Under the pieces are notes generated by a model. It worked only from the letters and a program-made list of their open reading frames with translations. It made no database searches and was not told the origin of the DNA. This document shows positions 39,060 through 48,452 of a DNA stretch of 64,000 bases, in pieces; the stretch's first letter is position 1; the number at the start of each line of letters is the position of its first letter. The position numbers and the translations under genes are program-made. Origin of the DNA: Candidatus Thiovulum imperiosus (GTDB lineage: Bacteria; Campylobacterota; Campylobacteria; Campylobacterales; Thiovulaceae); contig JAMJTW010000007.1 of assembly GCA_024281175.1 (NCBI GenBank), forward strand, positions 1 through 64,000. Direction: 5' to 3'.

Positions 39060-39267
39060 CTACTTCAATCCTAAAACTCTGTTCATGAATTGGAGAGGGG
39101 TTTCATTTTCAGAGCGGGAATAATACCCACAACAACTTTCCAGTTTTGAAAGCGAATTTATCGAACTTGGAAGTATCGTTAGTTTGTTTTTATACAAATC
39201 CAAAGTTTGCAAATTGGAGAGCTTCCCAAAGGAGTTTGGAAGTGTCGTTAGTTGGTTATATTCTAAA
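39060..39267 (-). pseudogene. Leucine-rich-repeat gene remnant
   Basis: LEYNQLTTLPNSFGKLSNLQTLDLYKNKLTILPSSINSLSKLES; N-terminal part replaced by element D. Confidence 0.75.
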
Positions 39268-39396
39268 GGGACTGACCAAATAGCTTTTTCAAGGCAAAAC
39301 ACTCTGAGAAAGGGTGGCGACCGAAGAGTCTGTAATTTAAGATAGACTCTTCGCATTCGCTCAGAGTGGAAATCTTACTCTATTTGGTCACTCCCC
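39268..39396. mobile_element. MITE-like palindromic element D
   Basis: GGGACTGACCAAATAG...CTATTTGGTCACTCCCC TIRs; internal GACCGAAGAGTC...GACTCTTCGCATTCGCTCAGAGTGG like element E. Confidence 0.8.
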
Positions 39397-39406
39397 TCCA
39401 TCTTTT

Positions 39407-40621
39407 CTATTGAACGACAACTCCAGCAAAGATACCGAAAAAGAGAGTTCCAAAAAAGAGAATATATTGAGAGATAAGTTTGCTCTTTCCAACTTCTATC
39501 TTTTCACCATTTCCATTATCGAAGTAGATAAATTTTATTATCCAGCCATAATATCCTAAAGAGAGTGCAGAATTTAGAAAAGCAAAAAGTGCCAACCACC
39601 AGAGATTTATATCTATCAGAGAGTAGAATGCAACACCTTTTGAGATAAACCCTGCAAGTAGAGGAACTCCACCAAGAGAGAGAAGCTGGACAGAAAAGAG
39701 TAGAGCCAAAATTGGATTTCGACTTCCCAACCCTTTCAAATCATCTAAGTTTTCTATCTTCAAAATATCCAAAAGAAGAAATGATGAGGTCTGCATCAAG
39801 ATATAAGCGATAGCTAAATACTCTATTCCAACTTTTGCAAATTCAGACTCTACGGCAATAAATGGTAGCAAGAGATATCCAGCATGAGCTATTGAAGAGT
39901 AAGCCAAAATTTTAGAGACTCTCTTTTGAAAAAGTGCTGAGATATTTCCAAAGAGCATTGAAGCCATTGCTAAAACTATGAATAGAGTTGAGAGTTCACC
40001 CAAAATCGGTTCAAAAAATTGAAATGAGGCTAAGACAATTACACTTTTGACAACTCCAGAGATGATAGCTATATTTGAATACTCTCCTTTACTGTATGTA
40101 ACAACTGCCCAGTTGTGCATTGGAATTAGAGAAAACTTATAGAAAACTCCAAGAATTGTAATTACAATTCCGAAAAGAGCCAATTCCCCATGCAATCCAA
40201 CTACCTCATCAACACTACCACCACCTAAAGAGTAGATAGCAACTCCAAGAAATATGACTCCTGTTGAGATTGCTCCCATAATAAAAAGTGATATTGTCGC
40301 CTCACTCTCTTCTACTCTTTTCATATCTGAAAGAAGTATAAAAGAGATAATAGAGAGAGCTTCAAAACTTATCACAAATTCCAGTAAAGTAGAACTTTGA
40401 AGAATGTATAGTGAAGCAACTCCCAAAAGTAGAGTTTGAACCCCTTTTCCAATATCTTCTAAATGTAAAACTACTGTAAATAGAACTGCTAGTAAAACAG
40501 TAGAAAAAATTGTCTCTACAAAAAAAGCTGTTAGAAGTAGAGATAAAATTGCGATTGGTTTCCAAAACTTCTGAAATAGAGGCAGTATCAGTGCTGATAT
40601 AAAAATAGGAACTGTTATCAT
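39407..40621 (-). CDS. nuoN: NADH-quinone oxidoreductase subunit N
   Basis: Proton-pumping subunit; KILAYSSIAHAGYLLLPF; operon position. Confidence 0.92.
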   Translation of the reverse strand: MITVPIFISALILPLFQKFWKPIAILSLLLTAFFVETIFSTVLLAVLFTVVLHLEDIGKGVQTLLLGVASLYILQSSTLLEFVISFEALSIISFILLSDMKRVEESEATISLFIMGAISTGVIFLGVAIYSLGGGSVDEVVGLHGELALFGIVITILGVFYKFSLIPMHNWAVVTYSKGEYSNIAIISGVVKSVIVLASFQFFEPILGELSTLFIVLAMASMLFGNISALFQKRVSKILAYSSIAHAGYLLLPFIAVESEFAKVGIEYLAIAYILMQTSSFLLLDILKIENLDDLKGLGSRNPILALLFSVQLLSLGGVPLLAGFISKGVAFYSLIDINLWWLALFAFLNSALSLGYYGWIIKFIYFDNGNGEKIEVGKSKLISQYILFFGTLFFGIFAGVVVQ

Positions 40622-42009
40622 TTAAAAACTCCTTCTATTAAATTGAAGATTGGTTGAGGATAGAGTCCAAAGAGTAGAGTTAAAGTAGCAAAAAATAGTA
40701 TTGGAAATAGTTCCATTCTGGAGATACTCCAATCCGACTTCTCCACACTTTCTGAAATCTCTCCATAAACTGTTCTTCGGAATGTCCAGATAATATATCC
40801 AGCACTAATAATTCCTGAAAGAGCTACAAAAACTACTCCATAACCCCAACTCTGAATTGCGGATATGAATATTGTCAATTCTCCAACAAATCCCATTGTT
40901 GATGGTAGTCCGATAGATGCAAGTCCCATGAAGATAAAAAGAGAACTTACAACAGGTGCTTTCTGCATCAATCCACCATAACTTTTCATCTCCCAACTAC
41001 CAGTTTTATGATGCATAAATCCTGTAATTAGAAATAGTGGTGAAATAATTAGTGCATGAGCAACCATCTCATAAATTGAAGCTGAAAGTCCCTCGACTGT
41101 TAAAGTTGAAATTGCAATTAGAACAAGTCCCATATGTGAAATTGAACTGTAAGCTACAAGTTTCTTGATATGAGTTGTTGAAATTGCAACTAATCCAGCA
41201 AAAAAGAGGGTAGCAACTCCGAGAGATAAGAGAATTATAGAATTTGTTTCAGTTGTCTCTGGAAAGAGAAGAACTATAAATTTAATTAGTGCATAAGCTC
41301 CCATTTTTAGTAGAACTCCCGCCAAAAGAACTGAAATTGGTGCTGGAGCTTGAACATGAGCATCTGGTAACCAAGTGTGAAAAGGGAAAGATGGAACTTT
41401 TACCAAAATTCCAACAAAGATAAGCCACCAAATCAGTTCTCTATTTTCCAGTGAATTTTCAGAAATTGAAGTTAGTTCAAAAGTTCCGCTGTTTTGGAAA
41501 AGGAGAAAGAAACCAATTAGCATAAACATTGATGCAAAATGGGTATATAGAAAAAATTTGATAGATGCGTAAATCCTATTTTCAGCACCCCACTTTCCAA
41601 TTAGGAGAAAGATAGGAACTAGAGTCAATTCCCAAAATATGTAGAACCAGAGGAGATTTGTTGTTAGAAAAACTCCAAAAATTGCTCCCGAAAAGAGAAG
41701 TAGTAGAGCAAAATATCTGCTGTTCTCTACCCAACTTGAGATGGCTACCAAAATTAGAAGTAGTGAAGTGAGAATTAGCATAATTGCTGAAAACTTATCA
41801 ACTTGTAGAGTTAGAGTGAAACCAAACTTTTCTACACTTAAAAACTCTCCTAAAAGTAGATATCCATCTCCAATTTTTGTGTAGAGAGAAATTGAGAGAA
41901 GAAGTAGAACTACAAAGTAGAACAGTGAAAATATCTTTATCTTCTCTTTAAAAAGATATGAGATTGGTGCTAAAAAGAGTGGAGCAAAAATTGTAAATAG
42001 ATATATCAT
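40618..42009 (-). CDS. nuoM: NADH-quinone oxidoreductase subunit M
   Basis: FPFHTWLPDAHVQAPAPISVLLAGVLLKMGAYALIKF; KKLVAYSSISHMGLV. Confidence 0.95.
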   Translation of the reverse strand: MIYLFTIFAPLFLAPISYLFKEKIKIFSLFYFVVLLLLSISLYTKIGDGYLLLGEFLSVEKFGFTLTLQVDKFSAIMLILTSLLLILVAISSWVENSRYFALLLLFSGAIFGVFLTTNLLWFYIFWELTLVPIFLLIGKWGAENRIYASIKFFLYTHFASMFMLIGFFLLFQNSGTFELTSISENSLENRELIWWLIFVGILVKVPSFPFHTWLPDAHVQAPAPISVLLAGVLLKMGAYALIKFIVLLFPETTETNSIILLSLGVATLFFAGLVAISTTHIKKLVAYSSISHMGLVLIAISTLTVEGLSASIYEMVAHALIISPLFLITGFMHHKTGSWEMKSYGGLMQKAPVVSSLFIFMGLASIGLPSTMGFVGELTIFISAIQSWGYGVVFVALSGIISAGYIIWTFRRTVYGEISESVEKSDWSISRMELFPILFFATLTLLFGLYPQPIFNLIEGVFK

Positions 42010-43754
42010 TTGACCTCCAATATTATGAGAATTAGAACAACTCCTAAAAGCCAGAAATATCCTATTTTCTCAACTTTTATAAATTTCCGAAATAGCTTTT
42101 CTGAAGCTGGTTTTGAACTATTTACTACACCATCAACTACGGTTTTATCACTCCAAAATACCCCTTTTGAAAAATTTAAAAAAGCATGTTTTGTAAAGAT
42201 AGAAATCATCTTTTGAATGTAGTAGCCGTTGAATAGAATTTTGTGAATGATTTCTAATAGAGGCTGTTTTGAGAGCTTCTCAATAAGTTCCAAATTTGTG
42301 TAAAAACGGTAAGTAGCATATCCTAAAATTAGAATTGTTAGAACTGCTAAAACTTGGAAAAGTGGTTCTGGGTGTTCAGCACTATATCCTAAAAATTGGA
42401 AAACTTCTGTGTGAAAAAGACCTAAAAATAGTGTTACTACTGCCATGACTCCAAGAGGACATAGCGTCCAAACTCTGGAAAGTTTCACCTCTGTTTTCAA
42501 AACCTCATCACCCCTAAAAATTATAGTCCAAATTCTAGTTATATAGACAACTGAAAGTAGTCCTGCAACTGTAATTAGAATATTGTCAGCACTCCAGAGA
42601 ACTTCATCTTTTGAAAAGAATCCTCCAAAAGGTGGAATTCCAGAAAGCGAAACTGCTCCGATTCCCAAAATAATTGCTAAAGTTGGAAATCGTTTTCCGA
42701 TTCCTCGAATCTCCCAAATATCTTTTTTATGATGAGCTAAAAGAATTACAGCACCGATTCCTAAAAAGAGTAGAGCTTTAAAAACAGCATGATTTAGTAG
42801 ATGTCCAACTCCAGCAGAGAGAAGACCAGCACCGAGTCCAGCAAAAGCGAGAGAGAGATGAGACATTGTTGAGTAGGCGAGGCTCTTTTTCATCTCTTTC
42901 TGGACGATTGCACTTGTAGCACCGATAAAAGCGGAAATTCCAGCAATTCCAAGAACAACTGGTAGAGCTTCAGAGTAGGAGAAGAAGTCGAAAAGTCTTG
43001 CAATAATGTAGATACCGCTATTGACCATTGTTGCACCGTGAATTAGTGCTGAAACAGTTGTTGGACCTTCCATTGCATTCATAAGCCAAGGAAATAGAGG
43101 AAATTGTCCTGATTTTCCAATTGCTGAAATAAAAATAAAGATGGCGATGAGGTAGGCTATATCTTTTGGTATCTCTGTTTCTGAAATCTCCAATAGATTT
43201 AGAGTATCTCCAAAATAGAAGAGTAGACCAATTGAGGCAAAGAGGAAAATATCTCCAAAACGGGTGTAGAGAAATGCTTGTTGCCCAGCATCGGCTGGTG
43301 CGTTTCTCTGATGCCAAAAACCTATTAGTAGATAACTTGCAACTCCCATAAGTTCCCAACCAAAAAAGAGAGAAATCATATCTCCAGCTGTAACTAGAAG
43401 AACCATTCCACCAATAAAAAAGAGAATTTTAGAGTGGTATCTTCGCTGTTCTGGTTCATCACCCATATATTCTCTACTAAAGTGAATATCTAAAAAGCCA
43501 AGTCCTGTTGCAATAAGAAGCATAACTAAAGATAGTTCATCGATATAGAGAGAGAATGGAATTTGAATAGAACCAAAACTTATCCAGTTGTAGCTAGTTG
43601 AGAGTGGTTCTGTGTAGTTCCAAAAGAGAAAAGCGGTTCCTAAAAATAGAAGAAGTCCAAAAGTGTATCCACTCCAAAATGCGTATCTATTTCCAGAAAT
43701 GAAAGTGATAATTGCACCTAAAAATGGAAATAGAACTAAAAATATCTCAAACAT
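42006..43754 (-). CDS. nuoL: NADH-quinone oxidoreductase subunit L
   Basis: FPLFPWLMNAMEGPTTVSALIHGATMVNSGIYII; KKSLAYSTMSHLSLAFAGLG. Confidence 0.95.
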   Translation of the reverse strand: MFEIFLVLFPFLGAIITFISGNRYAFWSGYTFGLLLFLGTAFLFWNYTEPLSTSYNWISFGSIQIPFSLYIDELSLVMLLIATGLGFLDIHFSREYMGDEPEQRRYHSKILFFIGGMVLLVTAGDMISLFFGWELMGVASYLLIGFWHQRNAPADAGQQAFLYTRFGDIFLFASIGLLFYFGDTLNLLEISETEIPKDIAYLIAIFIFISAIGKSGQFPLFPWLMNAMEGPTTVSALIHGATMVNSGIYIIARLFDFFSYSEALPVVLGIAGISAFIGATSAIVQKEMKKSLAYSTMSHLSLAFAGLGAGLLSAGVGHLLNHAVFKALLFLGIGAVILLAHHKKDIWEIRGIGKRFPTLAIILGIGAVSLSGIPPFGGFFSKDEVLWSADNILITVAGLLSVVYITRIWTIIFRGDEVLKTEVKLSRVWTLCPLGVMAVVTLFLGLFHTEVFQFLGYSAEHPEPLFQVLAVLTILILGYATYRFYTNLELIEKLSKQPLLEIIHKILFNGYYIQKMISIFTKHAFLNFSKGVFWSDKTVVDGVVNSSKPASEKLFRKFIKVEKIGYFWLLGVVLILIILEVK

Positions 43755-44034
43755 TCTCTTCTCCTATCTCTGTTTTTCCAGAAACTCGATTTGCACCTAA
43801 AAAGATGATAACTCCAGCAGAAGCCTCAAGAGTAGCAAGTGCAATAAGAAGATATGCGAGAGAGAAGTTCTCTTCAATACCATAATATTTTCCAGTTGAA
43901 GCTAAAAGAAGAATTACACTATTTAGCAAAATTTCAAGAGAGAAAAATATTTTTAGAAAGCTCTTTTGAGTTGTTACTCCAAAAAGACCAATTCCAAAAA
44001 GAGTCATCGCTACAATAATTTCAAACTCTATCAT
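43747..44034 (-). CDS. nuoK: NADH-quinone oxidoreductase subunit K
   Basis: Size, TM pattern, LFSLEILLNSVILLL-type motif and operon position. Confidence 0.9.
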   Translation of the reverse strand: MIEFEIIVAMTLFGIGLFGVTTQKSFLKIFFSLEILLNSVILLLASTGKYYGIEENFSLAYLLIALATLEASAGVIIFLGANRVSGKTEIGEENV

Positions 44035-44474
44035 CTTGACTCCTTTGAAACTCTTATCACTTTTATTGAACCGTAGATAATAGAGACAACTATCAAACTA
44101 AAAATTGGAAGTATCTCTCCTGAAAAAGCTGTTTCTGAAAGTTCGCCACCACTCTTTGGAAGATTTCTCAAAAGGTAGAGAGTAACTACCAGAGTGAAAA
44201 GAGCTGAAAAGAGAATTGCAAAAGGGTTCGGTTTTGATATTGAGACCTTTTCTCCAAAAAGTGAAAGAGCAAAAAGCATTAAGACAACAATACCGCCTGT
44301 ATAGACAAAGATCTGAAGAAGTCCAAGAAGTTCCATCTCTCTTGAAATGTAGTAAATTCCTAAAAGAAACATCATTCCAGAAAAAGAGAGTAGTGCTGAA
44401 ATACTCTTTTCCAAAAATAGAGAAGCTACGGCAAGAGTTGGAACAGCAATTAGTAGAAGTATCTCAAAACTCAA
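44031..44474 (-). CDS. nuoJ: NADH-quinone oxidoreductase subunit J
   Basis: LLGLLQIFVYTGGIVVLMLFALSLFG. Confidence 0.9.
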   Translation of the reverse strand: MSFEILLLIAVPTLAVASLFLEKSISALLSFSGMMFLLGIYYISREMELLGLLQIFVYTGGIVVLMLFALSLFGEKVSISKPNPFAILFSALFTLVVTLYLLRNLPKSGGELSETAFSGEILPIFSLIVVSIIYGSIKVIRVSKESR

Positions 44475-44863
44475 CTTCTCTCCTTTGCTCTCTGTATAAA
44501 TCTGCTTTGACTCTCATGGTCTCCATCTGTAAATATTTTATAAGTTCCACCAGAGAGTTTTATCGCCTTTTCAGGCTTTGTTGGACAAGCATCTTCGCAA
44601 AGACCACAAAATATGCAAATTGCTAAATTCACTTCTGGAATTTTTGCTGGTTTCTTCTCTCCTGTTGGATCCATCGCAATAGCTTCTACTGGACAAATTT
44701 TGAAACAGGAGGAACAGCCTGTACAGAGTTCTCTATCAATCTCATGTTGTCCTCGAAATTTTGGGGATTGATGAACAACGCCTTTTCTAATATCTACGGT
44801 AGCTTTTGGAGAACCTACCGATTTGAAAACTTTTGATAAGTTTCCAACCATCTCTAATATCAT
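44471..44863 (-). CDS. nuoI: NADH-quinone oxidoreductase subunit I
   Basis: Two 4Fe-4S motifs CTGCSSCFKICP and CIFCGLCEDACP. Confidence 0.93.
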   Translation of the reverse strand: MILEMVGNLSKVFKSVGSPKATVDIRKGVVHQSPKFRGQHEIDRELCTGCSSCFKICPVEAIAMDPTGEKKPAKIPEVNLAICIFCGLCEDACPTKPEKAIKLSGGTYKIFTDGDHESQSRFIQRAKERS

Positions 44864-45825
44864 TGCACACCTCCAAATATATAGATTTTTGCAAATAGAA
44901 TAAATGCCAAATTTAGCAGAGTTAAAGGAAGTAGATAACTCCAAGAGAAATTTAACATTTGACTAACTCTTAATCTTGGTGTTGTTGCTCGAATTCCAAT
45001 CATTAAAACTGCAAGAATTAGCATTTTGAGGAGTAAGCAGAAGAAACTATCAAAGAAGAAACACTCTGTTCCACCAAAAAAGAGAACTCCTGCCATTGCG
45101 AAAACAACAAGAAATTCTGAAAATTCAGCAATTTTTAAGAGAAGATAGTTTGTTCCACTATACTCTGTGTAGAAACCGTAAACTATCTCCTGTTCCGCAT
45201 CTGGAATGTTAAATGGAGGCTGTTCAAGAACTCCTAAAACTGAAATGAAAAAGAGTATAAAAGAGGGAAATAGAACTATTGAAGTTAAAAGAGTTGTTTC
45301 AGAAACTATCTCACTCACATTCATTGTTCCAAAAAGTAGTGCTGGAGCTAAAGCGGATAGGAAAAATGGTGTCTCCATCGATACTGTTTGAGTTAAAATT
45401 CTAATTCCACCAAGAATTGAGTATTTGTTATTTGACCCAAAACCAGTTAGAAATAGAAGAAATGGCTCAACTCCAACAAAGACGATAAGTGCTAACACTC
45501 CATACTCTGTATGAACAATTTCACTACCAACTCCACTCCACGGAATAAAAGCTACGGGTGTAATTGCAAGTAGTGGTGCAAGAATTGGTATTGTTGAAAA
45601 GAGATAAGGATTTATCCCTTTTGGAGTAATACTCTCTTTTGTCAATATCTTTGCAAAGTCGTATAGAGTTTGCATACTTCCCATATATCCGTTGTAGTGT
45701 GGCCCAACTCTTTTGTGAAAAAGAGCGATAAGTTTTCTAAAAAACCAGAAAACAAAAACTGCCCAAACTAAAATGAAAAGCATTCCAGGAAAAACTAAAA
45801 TTTGAAAAAGCTGTTCTCCACTCAT
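44860..45825 (-). CDS. nuoH: NADH-quinone oxidoreductase subunit H
   Basis: KRVGPHYNGYMGSMQTLYDFAKILTKE; ...LEQPPFNIPDAEQEIVYGFYTEYSG. Confidence 0.95.
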   Translation of the reverse strand: MSGEQLFQILVFPGMLFILVWAVFVFWFFRKLIALFHKRVGPHYNGYMGSMQTLYDFAKILTKESITPKGINPYLFSTIPILAPLLAITPVAFIPWSGVGSEIVHTEYGVLALIVFVGVEPFLLFLTGFGSNNKYSILGGIRILTQTVSMETPFFLSALAPALLFGTMNVSEIVSETTLLTSIVLFPSFILFFISVLGVLEQPPFNIPDAEQEIVYGFYTEYSGTNYLLLKIAEFSEFLVVFAMAGVLFFGGTECFFFDSFFCLLLKMLILAVLMIGIRATTPRLRVSQMLNFSWSYLLPLTLLNLAFILFAKIYIFGGVQ

Positions 45826-47396
45826 CGGTCTAAATCTCCTTGACAAATATACATACTTCCAAAAACAATTGGAATATCTGAAATTGTGCAACCCTCAAGA
45901 AGTTTCTCAACCATCATTGTATGGTTAAAACTTGGTGCTTTAATTTTAAGTCGATAAGGAGTTTTTCCTTTCTCTTCTGTAACAAGATGCATCATCAACT
46001 CACCTCTTGCCCACTCAACTCTACTGACTGCTTCACCTTTTGGTAACTTTTTTGGAACTTTAACTAGATGGTCTTTCTCTAAATTGTAAGTTCCCTCAGA
46101 AACTCCACTTCTAATATCTGATACAGCCTGTTTGAGAATTTTCACACTCTCATCAATCTCTTCAAAGATAACTTCAAAACGGTTTTTTGCACTACCACCA
46201 TTTTTTGTAACAACTTTGAAATCGAACTTCTCATAAGCAGAGTATGGTTCATCTTTTCGGATATCTGTTTCAACTCCAGAAGCTCTAGCAACGACTCCAG
46301 CCATTGAAAACTCATGAACCTCATCAGCAGAGATAATTCCAATTTGTGAAGCTCTCTTTTTCATCATTGGATTTTTGAGAAATATAGAGTGAAACTCATC
46401 TCTCTTGCTTTCATAATACTCTATCGCTTTTTCTAAAGTATTCAGAGTTTCAAGATTTAGAGGAAATCGAACTCCACCTGCTTCAATTGAAGCCGTAGCA
46501 ATTCTTGCCCCACTATAATCCTCAAGAAAATCTAAGAAATATTCTCGACTGTCCATTGCCCACATCTGTAAAGTGTGAAGTCCCATTGTTCCGAAAAATC
46601 CACCAATTCCCATAAAGTGGGAAGAGACTCTACCAACTTCACCAAGAATTACTCTAAAGACTTCGGCAAAAGGAGTTGGTTTTACACCAGCAATCTCTTC
46701 AACAGCCATAGCATAACAGAGCATCGAGTTTGTATTATCCATAAAACAAATTCTCTCAACAGCAGTAATTGCTCCAACAAAATCTTTTCTCTCGATGAGG
46801 TTCTCCAAAGCTCTCCAGACAAATCCTATATCTGCACTCACCTTTTTTATCTCTTCACCATCAACACCAACTTTAAGTCGTAATGGTCCACTTGCGGGGT
46901 GAGTTGGTCCCCAATTTAGAGTTGTCTCTGTATCGCTATTTTCAGAAAACTCATCTTCAAAATTTGAGGCGATATCTAAACTATGTTTCTCGACTTCTTT
47001 CTGGTGAGCCTCTATATCGAAATCTTTTCGAAAAGGAGCTTTTCCATAAAAATCGCTACTAATTATGATATGTTTTAAATTTGGGTGTCCAATAAAATCG
47101 ACTCCAAAAGTTGAAAATGCTTCCCTCTCATGCCAATTTGCACCACCAAAAATATGTGATATCGACTCTATTTTTGAATTCTCTCTACTAATATCTGTTT
47201 TGAGCCAGAGACTCTTTTTACTCTCCAAATCTGTAAAAAAGTAATTCAACTCTATTCTCTCTAAAAAGTCGGTCGGAGAGATAGTGATAAGAGTTCTATA
47301 CTCCTCTTTCACTTTTTTCACAACTTCTAAAAGTTCCGAACTCTCCACTTTTCCAACTAGCCAATTTTTCTTATACTCTCTGAAATCTTCTATCAA
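45822..47396 (-). CDS. nuoCD: Fused NADH-quinone oxidoreductase subunit CD
   Basis: N-term NuoC (HEREAFSTFGVDFIGHPNLKHI) and NuoD (WGPTHPASGPLRLKV) in one ORF. Confidence 0.93.
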   Translation of the reverse strand: MIEDFREYKKNWLVGKVESSELLEVVKKVKEEYRTLITISPTDFLERIELNYFFTDLESKKSLWLKTDISRENSKIESISHIFGGANWHEREAFSTFGVDFIGHPNLKHIIISSDFYGKAPFRKDFDIEAHQKEVEKHSLDIASNFEDEFSENSDTETTLNWGPTHPASGPLRLKVGVDGEEIKKVSADIGFVWRALENLIERKDFVGAITAVERICFMDNTNSMLCYAMAVEEIAGVKPTPFAEVFRVILGEVGRVSSHFMGIGGFFGTMGLHTLQMWAMDSREYFLDFLEDYSGARIATASIEAGGVRFPLNLETLNTLEKAIEYYESKRDEFHSIFLKNPMMKKRASQIGIISADEVHEFSMAGVVARASGVETDIRKDEPYSAYEKFDFKVVTKNGGSAKNRFEVIFEEIDESVKILKQAVSDIRSGVSEGTYNLEKDHLVKVPKKLPKGEAVSRVEWARGELMMHLVTEEKGKTPYRLKIKAPSFNHTMMVEKLLEGCTISDIPIVFGSMYICQGDLDR

Positions 47397-47866
47397 AATT
47401 TCATCTCTTTCCAGAGTCCACCCTGACTTGCTGAACTAGGTTCACCTCTTTTTATTTTCGCTTTTAACTCCTCAAGACCTGAAATTATCGCTTCTGGTCT
47501 CGGCGGACAACCAGCAATAAAAACATCAGCAGGAAGAATTTCTGTAACATTTTTAATAACACTCATTGAGTCGTTGTATGGACCACCATCAAAAGCACAA
47601 GCTCCAAGTGCAACAACATAACTCGGTTCAGCCATTTGAGCATAAGTTCGAAGTAAAACAGGTAGTATCTTTTTTGAAACTAATCCTGTAATAAATATCA
47701 CATCTGCTTGTCTCGGAGTTGGAGTTGGCAAATAGCCATATCTCTCCCAATCATATCTTGGTCCCATCGCCGCAGCCATCTCAAGAGAACAACAGCCACT
47801 ACAAAAGTGAACCATCCAAGGAGACTCCGACCTTGCATAATCAAAAAAATCTAAAACTTTTATCAT
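47393..47866 (-). CDS. nuoB: NADH-quinone oxidoreductase subunit B
   Basis: FCSGCCSLEMAAAMGPRYDWERYGYLPTPTPRQADVIFITG; GCPPRPEAI. Confidence 0.96.
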   Translation of the reverse strand: MIKVLDFFDYARSESPWMVHFCSGCCSLEMAAAMGPRYDWERYGYLPTPTPRQADVIFITGLVSKKILPVLLRTYAQMAEPSYVVALGACAFDGGPYNDSMSVIKNVTEILPADVFIAGCPPRPEAIISGLEELKAKIKRGEPSSASQGGLWKEMKF

Positions 47867-48195
47867 TGGTTTCCTTTTCTATACTCTACCATTGCAACAG
47901 AAATTGCAATTGCAACAACTCCTGAAAAGAGAGCTAAGTAGATGAGGTTCTCACTATTTGAATTTAAAAGAATAGAGTAGAATAGACCAACACTATCAAC
48001 TGCTATAAACATTATTGCAAATAGAAAATAGCTAAATTTTATCTTTTGGGGTGCTTCACTACTTGGAGGTAAACCACACTCAAAATGGTCGTTCTTAACT
48101 CTATTTGGTCTGTAAGGTGCTAAAGAGACACCTAAAAAATAGAGAAGAAGTAGGGAGAAGAGAGTTCCTCCCATAAAAATAAGAAGATTTTCCAC
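47863..48195 (-). CDS. nuoA: NADH-quinone oxidoreductase subunit A
   Basis: FECGLPPSSEAPQKIKFSYFLFAIMFIAVDSVGLF. Confidence 0.92.
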   Translation of the reverse strand: MENLLIFMGGTLFSLLLLYFLGVSLAPYRPNRVKNDHFECGLPPSSEAPQKIKFSYFLFAIMFIAVDSVGLFYSILLNSNSENLIYLALFSGVVAIAISVAMVEYRKGNQ

Positions 48196-48277
48196 ACTGA
48201 ACCTTATAATTACTATTCTTAAATACTATACCACTTTTTTATTACTTGAGAAGAACTATAAATCAGAAAAAATTGTG

Positions 48278-48439
48278 GGGAGTGGCTAAAGAGTATTTTT
48301 TACGCTTTAACAACCTGTATGTCATTTCGAACCCTTCAGGGTGAGAAATCTTTTATTTAACGATAAGTTTCCAAGATTTCTCAATCACTTCGTTCATTTC
48401 GAAATGACAAGAGAGGCAGAAACATATTTAGCCACTCCC
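48278..48439. mobile_element. MITE-like palindromic element C (162 bp)
   Basis: GGGAGTGGCTAAA...TTTAGCCACTCCC perfect 13-bp TIRs; same inner core as elements A and B. Confidence 0.85.
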
Positions 48440-48452
48440 TTTGCTTTGAATT

